DNA of 64,000 bases. Origin: UBA11524 sp045591175 (GTDB lineage Bacteria > Bacillota > Clostridia > Christensenellales > Aristaeellaceae). The stretch lies in NCBI GenBank assembly GCA_045591175.1, contig JAZNSI010000032.1, positions 4,417 to 68,416 of the forward strand, in the 5' to 3' direction. The notes below the pieces were generated by a model. The model ran no database searches. It saw only the letters and a program-made list of their open reading frames with translations, and was not told the origin of the DNA. Positions 33,326 through 40,875 of the stretch are shown piece by piece; the first letter of the stretch is position 1; every line of letters begins with the position of its first letter. The position numbers and the translations under genes are program-made.

Positions 33326-33714
33326 TTGCCTTCCTCCTTTTCTTGACTTGCTTCAACATATTCGCTAATGCCACCAATTGCAAGGCAAAGAGAACCGCAT
33401 ATGATGGAGAAGAGAATCACATTTTGATTACTTACTTCCGTAAGGATTAGTACGATGAGGATTATTGAAATAACGCAAACTACGCCAAGAGTGAAACGCG
33501 CTATGCGCAATAAGGGGAGGGTATATTTCTGCAGCTTATGCCACGTAACAAGACAAATGACAAAGCTGTAATAGAGTATATCGTTAGGATCATAGGGAGC
33601 GAGATTTACAGTAGAGAAATGATGTATGATGAACCTTACGAGCATGGGTAACAGTGGAAGTAAAAGATTTATAAAGGCAGCCTTTAGAAATCTACCCCAT
33701 TTATCTTCTGTCAT
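33322..33714 (-). CDS. Four-helix membrane protein of the AT-rich module
   Basis: 130 aa with hydrophobic segments at about 12-33, 47-58, 70-95 and 98-115 (for example TLGVVCVISIILIVLILTEV) and a charged C-terminus (ASQEKEEGK). No family recognised. Its AGGAGG site lies inside the last codons of the repressor gene, 9 bp upstream of which the repressor stops, so the two are probably co-transcribed and coupled. It overlaps the sugar transferase-like gene (ATGA type) and is its likely partner. Confidence 0.68.
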   Translation of the reverse strand: MTEDKWGRFLKAAFINLLLPLLPMLVRFIIHHFSTVNLAPYDPNDILYYSFVICLVTWHKLQKYTLPLLRIARFTLGVVCVISIILIVLILTEVSNQNVILFSIICGSLCLAIGGISEYVEASQEKEEGK

Positions 33715-33722
33715 AATCTGTT

Positions 33723-34061
33723 TCAGGCCTCCTCATGTAATGGAGATTTGCACTGCTCACGTTCAAAAAGAAACTCCATGTAAGACAAAGCCTTCCGCTG
33801 ATTCTCAGGAGTCAGCTGAGAAGCTCGACGAATAAACTCATCGACCTGGCCGTCCAGCTCCTGCTGGGCGGCTTTTTCTATTCCCAGCAGACGATCGGTA
33901 GAAACATCAAAAAGTGTAGCAAGGGCCATCAAGTTTTCACACGTTGGTAGCGTCTTACCATTTTCCCACTCACTCACTGAGGGGGCGGCGACGCCAAGTG
34001 ACAGCGCAACCTGCTTTTGTGACAAGCCGCTGGCTTTGCGGCACTCAAGAATTCTGTTCAT
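33723..34061 (-). CDS. Phage CI-type repressor (XRE family)
   Basis: 112 aa. HTH at about 1-60 (RKASGLSQKQVALSLGVAAPSVSEWENG) and a short helical C-terminus (QVDEFIRRASQLTPENQRKAL) probably for dimerisation. There is no peptidase domain, so induction must rely on something other than LexA-like self-cleavage. The start at 34061 has AGGAGG 6 nt upstream. The last residues (CKSPLHEEA) come from the inserted module junction: the left repeat copy preserves a different end. It faces the early genes across three operators. Confidence 0.9.
   Translation of the reverse strand: MNRILECRKASGLSQKQVALSLGVAAPSVSEWENGKTLPTCENLMALATLFDVSTDRLLGIEKAAQQELDGQVDEFIRRASQLTPENQRKALSYMEFLFEREQCKSPLHEEA
33755..33873. 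repeat. 119-bp direct repeat, right copy (inside the repressor gene)
   Basis: The 3' third of the working repressor gene, about 94% identical to 32456-32574. Only two amino acids differ on the repressor strand (Q/R and S/F), the rest of the changes being silent. The repeat copies bracket the AT-rich two-gene module. Confidence 0.85.
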
Positions 34062-34079
34062 GGAGCACCTCCTAACACA

Positions 34080-34108
34080 ATTATATAGGTATTGCCTATC
34101 TTTCGCAA
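34080..34108 (-). promoter_or_regulatory. Repressor (lysogeny) promoter
   Basis: On the minus strand, TTGCGA (34108-34103), 17 bp, TATAAT (34085-34080). Operator O1 lies in the spacer, so the repressor should limit its own synthesis. Confidence 0.82.
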
Positions 34109-34153
34109 CATAAAAATAATAGGCTATACCTATTGACAATAGGCTAAACCTAA
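34085..34153. promoter_or_regulatory. Three palindromic repressor/Cro operators
   Basis: O1 ATAGGTATTGCCTAT (34085-34099), O2 ATAGGCTATACCTAT (34119-34133) and O3 ATAGGCTAAACCTAA (34139-34153) share the palindrome ATAGGnnnnnCCTAT. O2 touches the -35 and O3 fills the spacer of the early promoter, while O1 fills that of the repressor promoter. Centres are 34 and 20 bp apart. Confidence 0.88.
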
Positions 34154-34161
34154 TTTATAAT
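34133..34161 (+). promoter_or_regulatory. Early lytic promoter
   Basis: Consensus TTGACA (34133-34138), 17 bp, TATAAT (34156-34161), overlapped by O2 and O3 and aimed at the Cro-like gene. Confidence 0.9.
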
Positions 34162-34188
34162 AGGGACAACTTAATTCAGGAGGTGCTT

Positions 34189-34416
34189 ATGGTTAGGAAT
34201 TGGCTAATTTCTGCCCGTGAGGAAGCCGGGCTGAGTCAATCTCAGATTGCCGATATGATAGGCGTATCCCAACCTACCTACTGGGAGTACGAAAGAGGCA
34301 AGTCAACGCCACGGATTGATAAGGCAAAGAAAATCGCCTCGGTTCTGGATCTCAGCTGGACAAGGTTCTATGATGACAGAGAGGAAAACGTCCATGAGAA
34401 TGATGCGCGTCCCTGA
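34189..34416 (+). CDS. Cro-like XRE regulator
   Basis: 75 aa, nearly all HTH: REEAGLSQSQIADMIGVSQPTYWEYERGKSTPR. Its divergent position from the repressor and shared operators suggest a Cro-type switch to lytic growth. The start at 34189 has AGGAGG 5 nt upstream. It overlaps the next gene by 23 bp. Confidence 0.85.
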   Translation: MVRNWLISAREEAGLSQSQIADMIGVSQPTYWEYERGKSTPRIDKAKKIASVLDLSWTRFYDDREENVHENDARP

Positions 34417-34753
34417 GTGCCTGCAGGCGCTCGATGGGAAGATCAGCAGCGGCCGGCTCTACTACGGAATCCGCCAGGGCATCTACAGGTCAGCCCGGAT
34501 CGGCGGCGTGCTGGTGGTGGATCTGGACAGCGTGCTGCGGGATCTGCCCAGATACCAGCCGCGCCGGGCGTACCCGTCCGGGCTGGTCAGCTTCGCGGAG
34601 CTGCTGCGTCAGACCGGGCTGACCCGCCATCAGGTGGAGCGCGGCGTGGCAGAGGGCTGGATCAAGCCTGTGGTGACCAGTAAGCGCAAGCTCTACGATC
34701 TGAAGAAGGTGCAGGGCTATATCGCAAAGCAGTTGGGAGGTGATGAGACATGA
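34394..34753 (+). CDS. Tandem winged-HTH phage protein
   Basis: 119 aa with two similar halves: residues about 20-50 (YYGIRQGIYRSARIGGVLVV) and about 68-112 (LLRQTGLTRHQVERGVAEGW...LYDLKKVQGYIAKQ), each like an excisionase/HTH_17 or MerR-type helix-turn-helix with wing. A DNA-binding role is likely (excision or early regulation). The start at 34394 has GAGG upstream. The stop overlaps the primase start. Confidence 0.6.
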   Translation: MRMMRVPECLQALDGKISSGRLYYGIRQGIYRSARIGGVLVVDLDSVLRDLPRYQPRRAYPSGLVSFAELLRQTGLTRHQVERGVAEGWIKPVVTSKRKLYDLKKVQGYIAKQLGGDET

Positions 34754-37530
34754 TGCTTGATGAGATCCTGCGCCGGCTGAAGGTGCAAAAGCATGCCCAG
34801 CCCGGCAGGGATAACCGGTGCATCTGCCCTTGCCATCAAGACCGCACCGGCAGCCTGATGGTCAAACTGGAAAGCGATGGCAGGATCCTGATGTGCTGTC
34901 AGGCGGGCTGCTCTGTGCCGGCGATCTGCGAGCAGATCGGCATCAAGGTCTCCGACCTCAATGAGCGTCCGCTGGTGCCCGGCATGAACGTCCGCAAGGC
35001 CAAACCTACGAAGGCCGCTGCGAAAGTGCAGCAGCCCGCTGCAGTACCGCAGCAGGATAAAGAGGACAAGCCGGAGCGCCCTCTGCCCTGGCCGCCGACA
35101 AAGGTCTATGACTACACCGATGAAGGCGGCAAGCTGATCTTCAACGTCCTGCGCTTCACCTACCCGGAAGGCGACAAGACCTTCCGCCAGGGCGTGCCGG
35201 ACGCATCGAAGAAGTCTGGCTTCAGCCTGAGCGGCGTCAACAAACTGCGAAGACCGCTGTACCGGTTGCCGGAGGTGGTCAAGGCTGTGCAGGAAGGCCG
35301 CCCGGTGTATGTCGTAGAGGGCGAGAAGGATGCAGATACCCTCGCAGCTATGGGGCTGACTGCCACCACCAATCCCGGCGGCGCCAGCAAACCTGGACAG
35401 GCTATCAAGTGGAAGGAAGAACACACGCAAACCCTTGCCGGTGCGGAGGTCATCCTGCTGCCGGACGTGGACGCCACCGGCCTGTCAGACCGCCAGCGCG
35501 TCGGCCTTGAGCTGATCGCTGCTGGCTGCCGGGTGCGCTTCATCGACCTGCGCAAGGCCGGGACGCAGCTGCCGCCAAAGGGCGACATCACCGATCTGGT
35601 GGAGCTGGTCGGCGCGGATCAGGCCAAGGTGATCCTGAGCAGCCTGGTGGCCAGCACGCCTCTGGCGACCGTGGAGGATCTGGAGACGGAGGAAGTCCGC
35701 CGGCAGCGGGTACTGGATGTGTACTCAACCCGGACGCCTGGCTACTGCATCAAGGATGGCTGCATCGCTCGGTGGGATGAAGGCGGAGGACGCGCGCTGT
35801 GTACCTTTGTGGCCTACCCGGCCTTCGCAATCAACACGGACAACGGCGTCACCCGGCGCGGCGAGTATGTGATCCATGCCTGGGATGCCCAGGGCAATCG
35901 CTTACAGCCCGATGCTGTAGTGCCTTACGCCGATTTCTCTGGCCAGATGCGCTGGATAGAAACGGCCTGGCCCATGCGCGTCAACGTGGCAAGTGGCAGC
36001 ACCGTCCGCGACAACCTCCGGCAGGCCATGACTTATGCCGGCATGGCGCTGACAAAGCATGTGGACAAGTACCTGCACACCGGCTGGCGCGAGATCAATC
36101 ACAAAATGTGCTATCTACACCAGGGCGGCGCGATCGGCGCGGACGACGTGCAGGTAGATCTGGGGCCGGGATCCCTGGTGCGGTACCGTCTTGGCCCTGA
36201 GCTGGGTCAGACCTGGGACGACATCACTGACATCGATGCGATGACGGAATCAATGAGGGTTGCCAGCTGCATGCCTGCATGGGTCAATGTGCCCGCGACG
36301 GCGCTGGTGTTCCTGACGCCGCTGCGGGAGATCCTGGAGCGTCTGGGCATCCCGCCCCGCTTCCTGATGTACCTGTACGGGCGCACCGGCAGCGGCAAGT
36401 CAGTCACGGCGTCGCTGATGCTCAACTACTTTGCCAGGTATGATGGCAGCAACTTCCCGGCGTCCTTCGCCGGATCCATCGGCAATCTGCGTCAGTGCGC
36501 TTTCACCCTGAAGGACAGCCTGCTGGTGGTCGATGACTTCTTCCCCGCAACCAACACACAGCAGAAACACAGGATGCAGCAGATTGCGCAGGAGCTGTCC
36601 CGCATGTTCGGTGATGGTGCAAGCCGTGAGATCCTGAACGCGGACAGCACCCGTCGTGAGTCTACGCCGCCCCGATCCACCTGTCTGATTACCGGCGAAT
36701 ATCTCCCGGACATCGGCGAATCGGGTCTGCATCGCTTTTACTGCATCCACATGGAGGGCGGAAACGTGCCAAAGGACGCAAACCTCACGGACGTACAGCT
36801 CAAAGCCTCGAAGGGCTACCTGCGCAAGTGCATGCAGGGATATATCCAGTGGCTGATTCCTCAGCTGCACACCCTGCCGGATCAGCTGCAGGAGCGCTTT
36901 GTGGCATACCGTGCCAAGGCCCAGCGCGAGCTGAAGGGCTGCCACGATCGCACACCCGGCACCGTGGCTCACCTGATGCTGGGTTATGACATGTACATCC
37001 GGTACCAGCAGCATGTGCTGGGCATGGATGATCCGGATTTTACTGCCAGCGCCTTGCAGTTCGCCTGGGACAACATCGTGCGCAACTGCGCTGCCCAGAC
37101 GCAGGACGTCGGCGAAACCAGCCCGGCCCGGATGTTCCTGGATGCCCTGCGCGAGATGGTCATCAATGGCACAGCGACCATCAAGGAGCTGGGAGACCTG
37201 GAGCACACAGGCATCCCGAAAGGAATGGTCGGCTACAAGGATAGCCGGTATTACTACTTCCTGCCGGATGTGTCGTTTTCCGTGGTTTGCGAGCAATACC
37301 GGAAGAAGGGCCAGGAGTTCCCCGGCACCCGCCTGGCCATGATGCAGCGGATGCGTGAGGATGGCATGTGCGTCGCCGATAAGGACGGCAAGCCCACCAA
37401 GGGCAAGAGCATCAACGGGCGCACACAGCGCTATCTAACGATCCCGCTCCACGTATTCGACGGCGAAGGCAAGCAGCAGGTGGAGCAGCTGAGCATGCCG
37501 GTCAATGCGCCGGACAACCCGTTTGTTTAA
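34750..37530 (+). CDS. Phage primase-helicase (zinc finger, TOPRIM, P-loop)
   Basis: 926 aa. It has an N-terminal zinc finger (CICPCH 24-29 with CCQAGC 49-54), a Lys/Pro/Ala linker (82-108), a TOPRIM-like domain (VYVVEGEKDADTLAAMG 187-202, LLPDVDATG 236-244) and a helicase-type ATPase domain with Walker A LYGRTGSGKS at about residue 543 and Walker B LLVVDDFFP at about 592. The C-terminal ~200 residues are probably a DUF927-type/regulatory extension. It should prime and unwind phage DNA. The start may be 34750 or 34753 (ATGATG). Confidence 0.85.
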   Translation: MMLDEILRRLKVQKHAQPGRDNRCICPCHQDRTGSLMVKLESDGRILMCCQAGCSVPAICEQIGIKVSDLNERPLVPGMNVRKAKPTKAAAKVQQPAAVPQQDKEDKPERPLPWPPTKVYDYTDEGGKLIFNVLRFTYPEGDKTFRQGVPDASKKSGFSLSGVNKLRRPLYRLPEVVKAVQEGRPVYVVEGEKDADTLAAMGLTATTNPGGASKPGQAIKWKEEHTQTLAGAEVILLPDVDATGLSDRQRVGLELIAAGCRVRFIDLRKAGTQLPPKGDITDLVELVGADQAKVILSSLVASTPLATVEDLETEEVRRQRVLDVYSTRTPGYCIKDGCIARWDEGGGRALCTFVAYPAFAINTDNGVTRRGEYVIHAWDAQGNRLQPDAVVPYADFSGQMRWIETAWPMRVNVASGSTVRDNLRQAMTYAGMALTKHVDKYLHTGWREINHKMCYLHQGGAIGADDVQVDLGPGSLVRYRLGPELGQTWDDITDIDAMTESMRVASCMPAWVNVPATALVFLTPLREILERLGIPPRFLMYLYGRTGSGKSVTASLMLNYFARYDGSNFPASFAGSIGNLRQCAFTLKDSLLVVDDFFPATNTQQKHRMQQIAQELSRMFGDGASREILNADSTRRESTPPRSTCLITGEYLPDIGESGLHRFYCIHMEGGNVPKDANLTDVQLKASKGYLRKCMQGYIQWLIPQLHTLPDQLQERFVAYRAKAQRELKGCHDRTPGTVAHLMLGYDMYIRYQQHVLGMDDPDFTASALQFAWDNIVRNCAAQTQDVGETSPARMFLDALREMVINGTATIKELGDLEHTGIPKGMVGYKDSRYYYFLPDVSFSVVCEQYRKKGQEFPGTRLAMMQRMREDGMCVADKDGKPTKGKSINGRTQRYLTIPLHVFDGEGKQQVEQLSMPVNAPDNPFV

Positions 37531-37542
37531 GGAGGAATGATC

Positions 37543-37857
37543 ATGGATAAGGAAAAACGCTGGAAGTCCACCATGCACGTCGAGATTGCCTATGAGGACG
37601 GCACCCGTGAAGGGGTCGAGGGCGATGTGGTCATGGTTTTCAAGGGGCAGGCTGCCGATGGCGAATACCGGCCCACGCTGGCAGTGTCCGGTGCGTTGGA
37701 CGTCCGAGCGCTGTATGGGCTGCTGATCCTGCTGGACATGCAGCTGGCTGATGACCCCGACGTCCTGGATGTCGCCATCGACACCTGGCGTGAGAACCGT
37801 GAACGTCTCCTGCAGGAGGCCGTTGAGAACCGCAAGGAGGTATCTGCAGATGAATAA
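37543..37857 (+). CDS. Hypothetical phage protein, 104 aa
   Basis: An acidic small protein starting MDKEKRWKSTMHVEI with alternating beta-strand pattern and a C-terminal helix (RENRERLLQEAVENRKEV). No family recognised. GGAGG lies 7 nt before ATG 37543. It overlaps the DUF3102 gene by 8 bp. Confidence 0.7.
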   Translation: MDKEKRWKSTMHVEIAYEDGTREGVEGDVVMVFKGQAADGEYRPTLAVSGALDVRALYGLLILLDMQLADDPDVLDVAIDTWRENRERLLQEAVENRKEVSADE

Positions 37858-38806
37858 CCTGATCAATTCTCTGAACCGTCCCCAGGCGCTGAGTGTGCGG
37901 GGCTATGAGGAACGGATCCTCATGTACAAGGAACAGGTCTACGGCGGCTATATCGGCATTGGCCGGACGCTGATTGAGGCCAAGGAGACTGGTGCCGTTC
38001 CCCACGGCGAGTGGGAGGAATGGGCCACAGCCACCACCAGCATGTCTATCCGCAATGTGCAGCGCTGCATGCAGGCCGCGCGGGAGATCTCCGACGGGTC
38101 GCCCCTGGCCAAGCTGGACATGAGCAAGGCCCTGCTGCTGCTGTCCTCCGGGCTGGATGATGACAAGCGCGAGGCTATCGGTGCAGCAGCTGCTGAAGAA
38201 CAGATCAGCGTCAAAGAGTTGCAGCGCCGGATCACTGAGGCTAAAGCGGAAACTCGTGAACAGTGCCAGGCTGAGGCCCGGCGGATCCAGGCGGTCAAGG
38301 ATCAGAAACACCGGGATGATCTGCTTGCTGCCCAGCACAATGTGGCTGCAAGGTACCAGGCACGGGTCAATGAGCTGCAGGCGCAGGTCGATTCTGCTGC
38401 CGGGATGATCCAGGCAAAGGATCAAGAGTTGGAAGCAGCTGCTCAGGCCCTGGAAGCTGCCAAGGCCAGCGCGGCGCCTTCAGCTGAGGTGACCCGCCTC
38501 CGGGCACGACTGGAGAAGGCAGACGCCGATCGGCAGGCTGCTCAGCAGCAGCTGCTCGCGCTCAAAGCCCAGCAGGCCACGGCATCTGCTGGCGGCCGTG
38601 AGCAGACCGGCCTGACGGTGGAGCGCTTTGGCAGCGCTGTCCGGGCCTTCCTGGTGGAAGTCGGTGAGCTGCCCTACATGGGCGGGATCCTGGCAACGGC
38701 GGACTATGCAGAGCGCCAGCAGTACCAGATGTACCTGGATCGGGTGGCGTCCTGGCTGGAGCTGGCTCGCACTGCAGTACAGACCTACGCTGCGCAGGAG
38801 GTGTGA
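37850..38806 (+). CDS. DUF3102 phage protein with long coiled coil
   Basis: 318 aa. The N-terminus (about 30-100) matches DUF3102: GYIGIGRTLIEAKETGAVPHGEWEEW and SIRNVQRCMQAA. Residues about 120-250 are predicted coiled coil (repeated Q/A/E/K heptads), and the end (VERFGSAVRAFLVEVGELPYM) is a separate helical patch. Function is unknown; family members sit in phage early regions. AAGGAGG lies before the ATG. Confidence 0.75.
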   Translation: MNNLINSLNRPQALSVRGYEERILMYKEQVYGGYIGIGRTLIEAKETGAVPHGEWEEWATATTSMSIRNVQRCMQAAREISDGSPLAKLDMSKALLLLSSGLDDDKREAIGAAAAEEQISVKELQRRITEAKAETREQCQAEARRIQAVKDQKHRDDLLAAQHNVAARYQARVNELQAQVDSAAGMIQAKDQELEAAAQALEAAKASAAPSAEVTRLRARLEKADADRQAAQQQLLALKAQQATASAGGREQTGLTVERFGSAVRAFLVEVGELPYMGGILATADYAERQQYQMYLDRVASWLELARTAVQTYAAQEV

Positions 38807-38808
38807 TC

Positions 38809-39096
38809 ATGACGCGGAAACGGTTCAAAAAGCTGCTGATGGCGCATGGGTACCAGAGCCGGGAGGCGGAGTGTGCGGCCTGGTGTGCCCTCAGTGAATA
38901 TGGTGAGTACCGCCTGGCATGGGAAAACAAATGGCACGCTTTGGCCGTGATGCGCCGGCAGATGCAAACTCTGGCGGCTGCCAATGAGGCACTCCGTGAC
39001 AGCTTCCGGTCTGTGATTGAGAACATCCTCATTCCGATGGCAGAACGGATTCGTGAAAACGTGCGACCGATGTTCGAGGCGCTAATAGATGCCTAA
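38809..39096 (+). CDS. Hypothetical phage protein with KRFxKLLM N-terminal module
   Basis: 95 aa, MTRKRFKKLLMAHGYQSREA at the start, helical throughout. The N-terminus resembles that of the protein at 39595-39984, suggesting a shared helical module. AGGAGGTG precedes ATG 38809. No known function. Confidence 0.65.
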   Translation: MTRKRFKKLLMAHGYQSREAECAAWCALSEYGEYRLAWENKWHALAVMRRQMQTLAAANEALRDSFRSVIENILIPMAERIRENVRPMFEALIDA

Positions 39097-39112
39097 AAGG
39101 AGGGAAGCCCGT

Positions 39113-39598
39113 ATGAGTGATACCGGAATGATCAGGATGGACGGCCAGGGCGCGGCCCTCTCCGTCCTGGAGCAGCGGATCACCGCCATGGCCCAGCAGG
39201 CCCAGGAAACCAACCTGCAGACCATGGCCATGCTGCGGGAAATGGCAGCAGCCATGCGCATGATGAGCGAACAGACCATGGAGGTCAATCGTCAGCTGCA
39301 GGCGATGGCCCAGCAGATCCCGCTGAAGCCTCAGCAGCGCACGGAGCTGACCAAAGCGATCCGGCAGCGGGCTGTGCAGCTGGCGGAGGAAAACGGCTGG
39401 GCCGGCGATCGCCGGCGCACCACCCTGATCGCCAATGCGATCCGCGCCGCCGTCAGGAGCCATGTGGCCACGGTAACCGGCAGCACGGTCAGGGCGATCG
39501 GCGACATCCCGTCCTGCCAGTTCGCTGTGGCCATGGAGCTGGTCGGTATGTGGGATAGTTGGGCCACGCTGGATAAGATCGGAGGGATGGAAGAATGA
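39113..39598 (+). CDS. ORF6C-like phage protein
   Basis: 161 aa. An N-terminal Met/Gln-rich coiled coil (residues about 15-70) is followed by an ORF6C-like domain: LTKAIRQRAVQLAEENGW, AVRSHVATVTGSTVRAIGDI, QFAVAMELVGMW. ORF6C domains occur at the C-terminus of phage antirepressors; here the KilA/Bro half is missing. AAGGAGG lies 9 nt before ATG 39113. It overlaps the next gene by 4 bp. Confidence 0.68.
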   Translation: MSDTGMIRMDGQGAALSVLEQRITAMAQQAQETNLQTMAMLREMAAAMRMMSEQTMEVNRQLQAMAQQIPLKPQQRTELTKAIRQRAVQLAEENGWAGDRRRTTLIANAIRAAVRSHVATVTGSTVRAIGDIPSCQFAVAMELVGMWDSWATLDKIGGMEE

Positions 39599-39984
39599 CA
39601 CAGAAACGCTTTCGCCGTCTGCTGATGAGCTGCGGAGTCAGCCCGCGCATTGCTGACGCCTATGTGCAGATCGTCAAGCGCAATCGGCTGCCCTATGGGA
39701 TTGTGCTGCGCGGCCTGGTACCCCACAGCCTTGCTGATCGGTGGCTGATGCACGTCGTGCTGGATTGTCATGGGATCGTCAAGGACGATGAACAGGGTGG
39801 CTATTACGCCTGGCTATGGCATAGCGGAGCCTTCCACCAGTTCACTGTGATGGCGCCGGAGATCCGCGCAGCCCTTCCGGAGGACTGGCTGAGGTCGCGG
39901 ATGGTCAGTGTGAGCCAGCTCAAGGGACGGCTTGCAAAAGTTAGAGTGGTCAAAACCCAAATGGTAAAGGAGGAAAAAGAATAA
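39595..39984 (+). CDS. Hypothetical phage protein with KRFxxLLM N-terminal module
   Basis: 129 aa. The N-terminal MTQKRFRRLLMSCGVSPRIA resembles the 38809 gene product; the remainder (GYYAWLWHSGAFHQF) looks mixed alpha/beta. Function is unknown. ATGA overlaps on both sides place it in a tight early operon with ORF6C-like and SSB genes. Confidence 0.65.
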   Translation: MTQKRFRRLLMSCGVSPRIADAYVQIVKRNRLPYGIVLRGLVPHSLADRWLMHVVLDCHGIVKDDEQGGYYAWLWHSGAFHQFTVMAPEIRAALPEDWLRSRMVSVSQLKGRLAKVRVVKTQMVKEEKE

Positions 39985-40364
39985 TGATTCTGTCAATCGT
40001 AACCGGTAACCTGGGTCGCGACCCTTCCAGTCGCGCGACGGACAGCGGCGTCAACTATGTCACCTTCACGGTGGCCAGTAGCAATGGCCGGGACAAGCCT
40101 CCGACCTGGGTGAATGTCACTGCCTGGCGTCAACTGGGAGATCGCTGCGGACAGTACCTGCGCAAGGGTTCGAAGGTCTGCGTCACCGGCGAAATGAAGG
40201 CCCGCGCCTGGATTGGCCGCGACGGCGCGGCCTGCTGCAGCATGGAGCTGGAAGCTATCAAGGTGGAGTTCCTGTCCTCCCGGCAGGAGGATGAAGCTGC
40301 CCAGCCGGCGGTGGATCCTGAGACGGGCTATGAGCAAGTGGACGATGAAGAACGCCCGTTTTGA
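39984..40364 (+). CDS. ssb: Single-stranded DNA-binding protein
   Basis: 126 aa OB-fold SSB: MILSIVTGNLGRDPSSRAT, NYVTFTVASSNG, TWVNVTAWRQLGDRCGQYL, KGSKVCVTGEM. The acidic C-terminal tip DDEERPF is the usual site that recruits replication proteins. It coats ssDNA in phage replication with the primase-helicase. Confidence 0.92.
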   Translation: MILSIVTGNLGRDPSSRATDSGVNYVTFTVASSNGRDKPPTWVNVTAWRQLGDRCGQYLRKGSKVCVTGEMKARAWIGRDGAACCSMELEAIKVEFLSSRQEDEAAQPAVDPETGYEQVDDEERPF

Positions 40365-40395
40365 TCCGGAGCGGGCCCAATAGGAGGTGATGCGG

Positions 40396-40875
40396 ATGGA
40401 CGTCATTGAGCTGCTGGAGCGGTGTCGCAGTGCAGAGCGTGAGTTGCGGGCGCTCCGGGCGCGTGAGAACCGGCTGCGAGAGGTGGCCTACTATCCCGGC
40501 AGCAGCCGGACGGATAACCCTGGCGGAGGTAAGTCCACAGCGGAGCCGGACAGGATGGCCGCGCATTTCGCTGCGCTGGATGAAGTGGAGCGAGCTGTCC
40601 GGCAGCGTGAGAAGCGCCAGCGGATGGAGGAAGTCGCCTGCGCCGTGCTTATTGACGGTGAGCTGGCCGCCCATGGGCAGGCTGCTGAGGTGCTGTTTGG
40701 CTATTACGTCCAGCGGATGCCGGTCAAGCTGATCTCTGTCACGATGAGTCTGTCGATCAGCCGGGTGAAGAATCTCAAAACCGAGGGGATCGAGCTGATG
40801 CGTCGGGTACCCGATGCGGACGTGGATGCCCTGCTGCCGCCGGAATATGACCAATGGGAGGAATACAACGAATGA
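40396..40875 (+). CDS. Sigma-70 region 4-like phage regulator (DUF1492/ArpU type)
   Basis: About 159 aa. An N-terminal coiled coil (ELLERCRSAERELRALRARE) and a C-terminal HTH-like region (LFGYYVQRMPVKLISVTMSLSISRVKNLKTEGIELM) resemble the DUF1492/ArpU late-gene regulators, placed here between early and late genes. AGGAGG lies 8 nt before ATG 40396. The final acidic tail ends YDQWEEYNE. Confidence 0.55.
   Translation: MDVIELLERCRSAERELRALRARENRLREVAYYPGSSRTDNPGGGKSTAEPDRMAAHFAALDEVERAVRQREKRQRMEEVACAVLIDGELAAHGQAAEVLFGYYVQRMPVKLISVTMSLSISRVKNLKTEGIELMRRVPDADVDALLPPEYDQWEEYNE

Noticed and set aside
33626..33835. 69-codon plus-strand ORF over the right repeat
   Set aside because: Antisense to the repressor and the 4-TM gene, with no ribosome-binding site; only the open frame in the repeat is notable.
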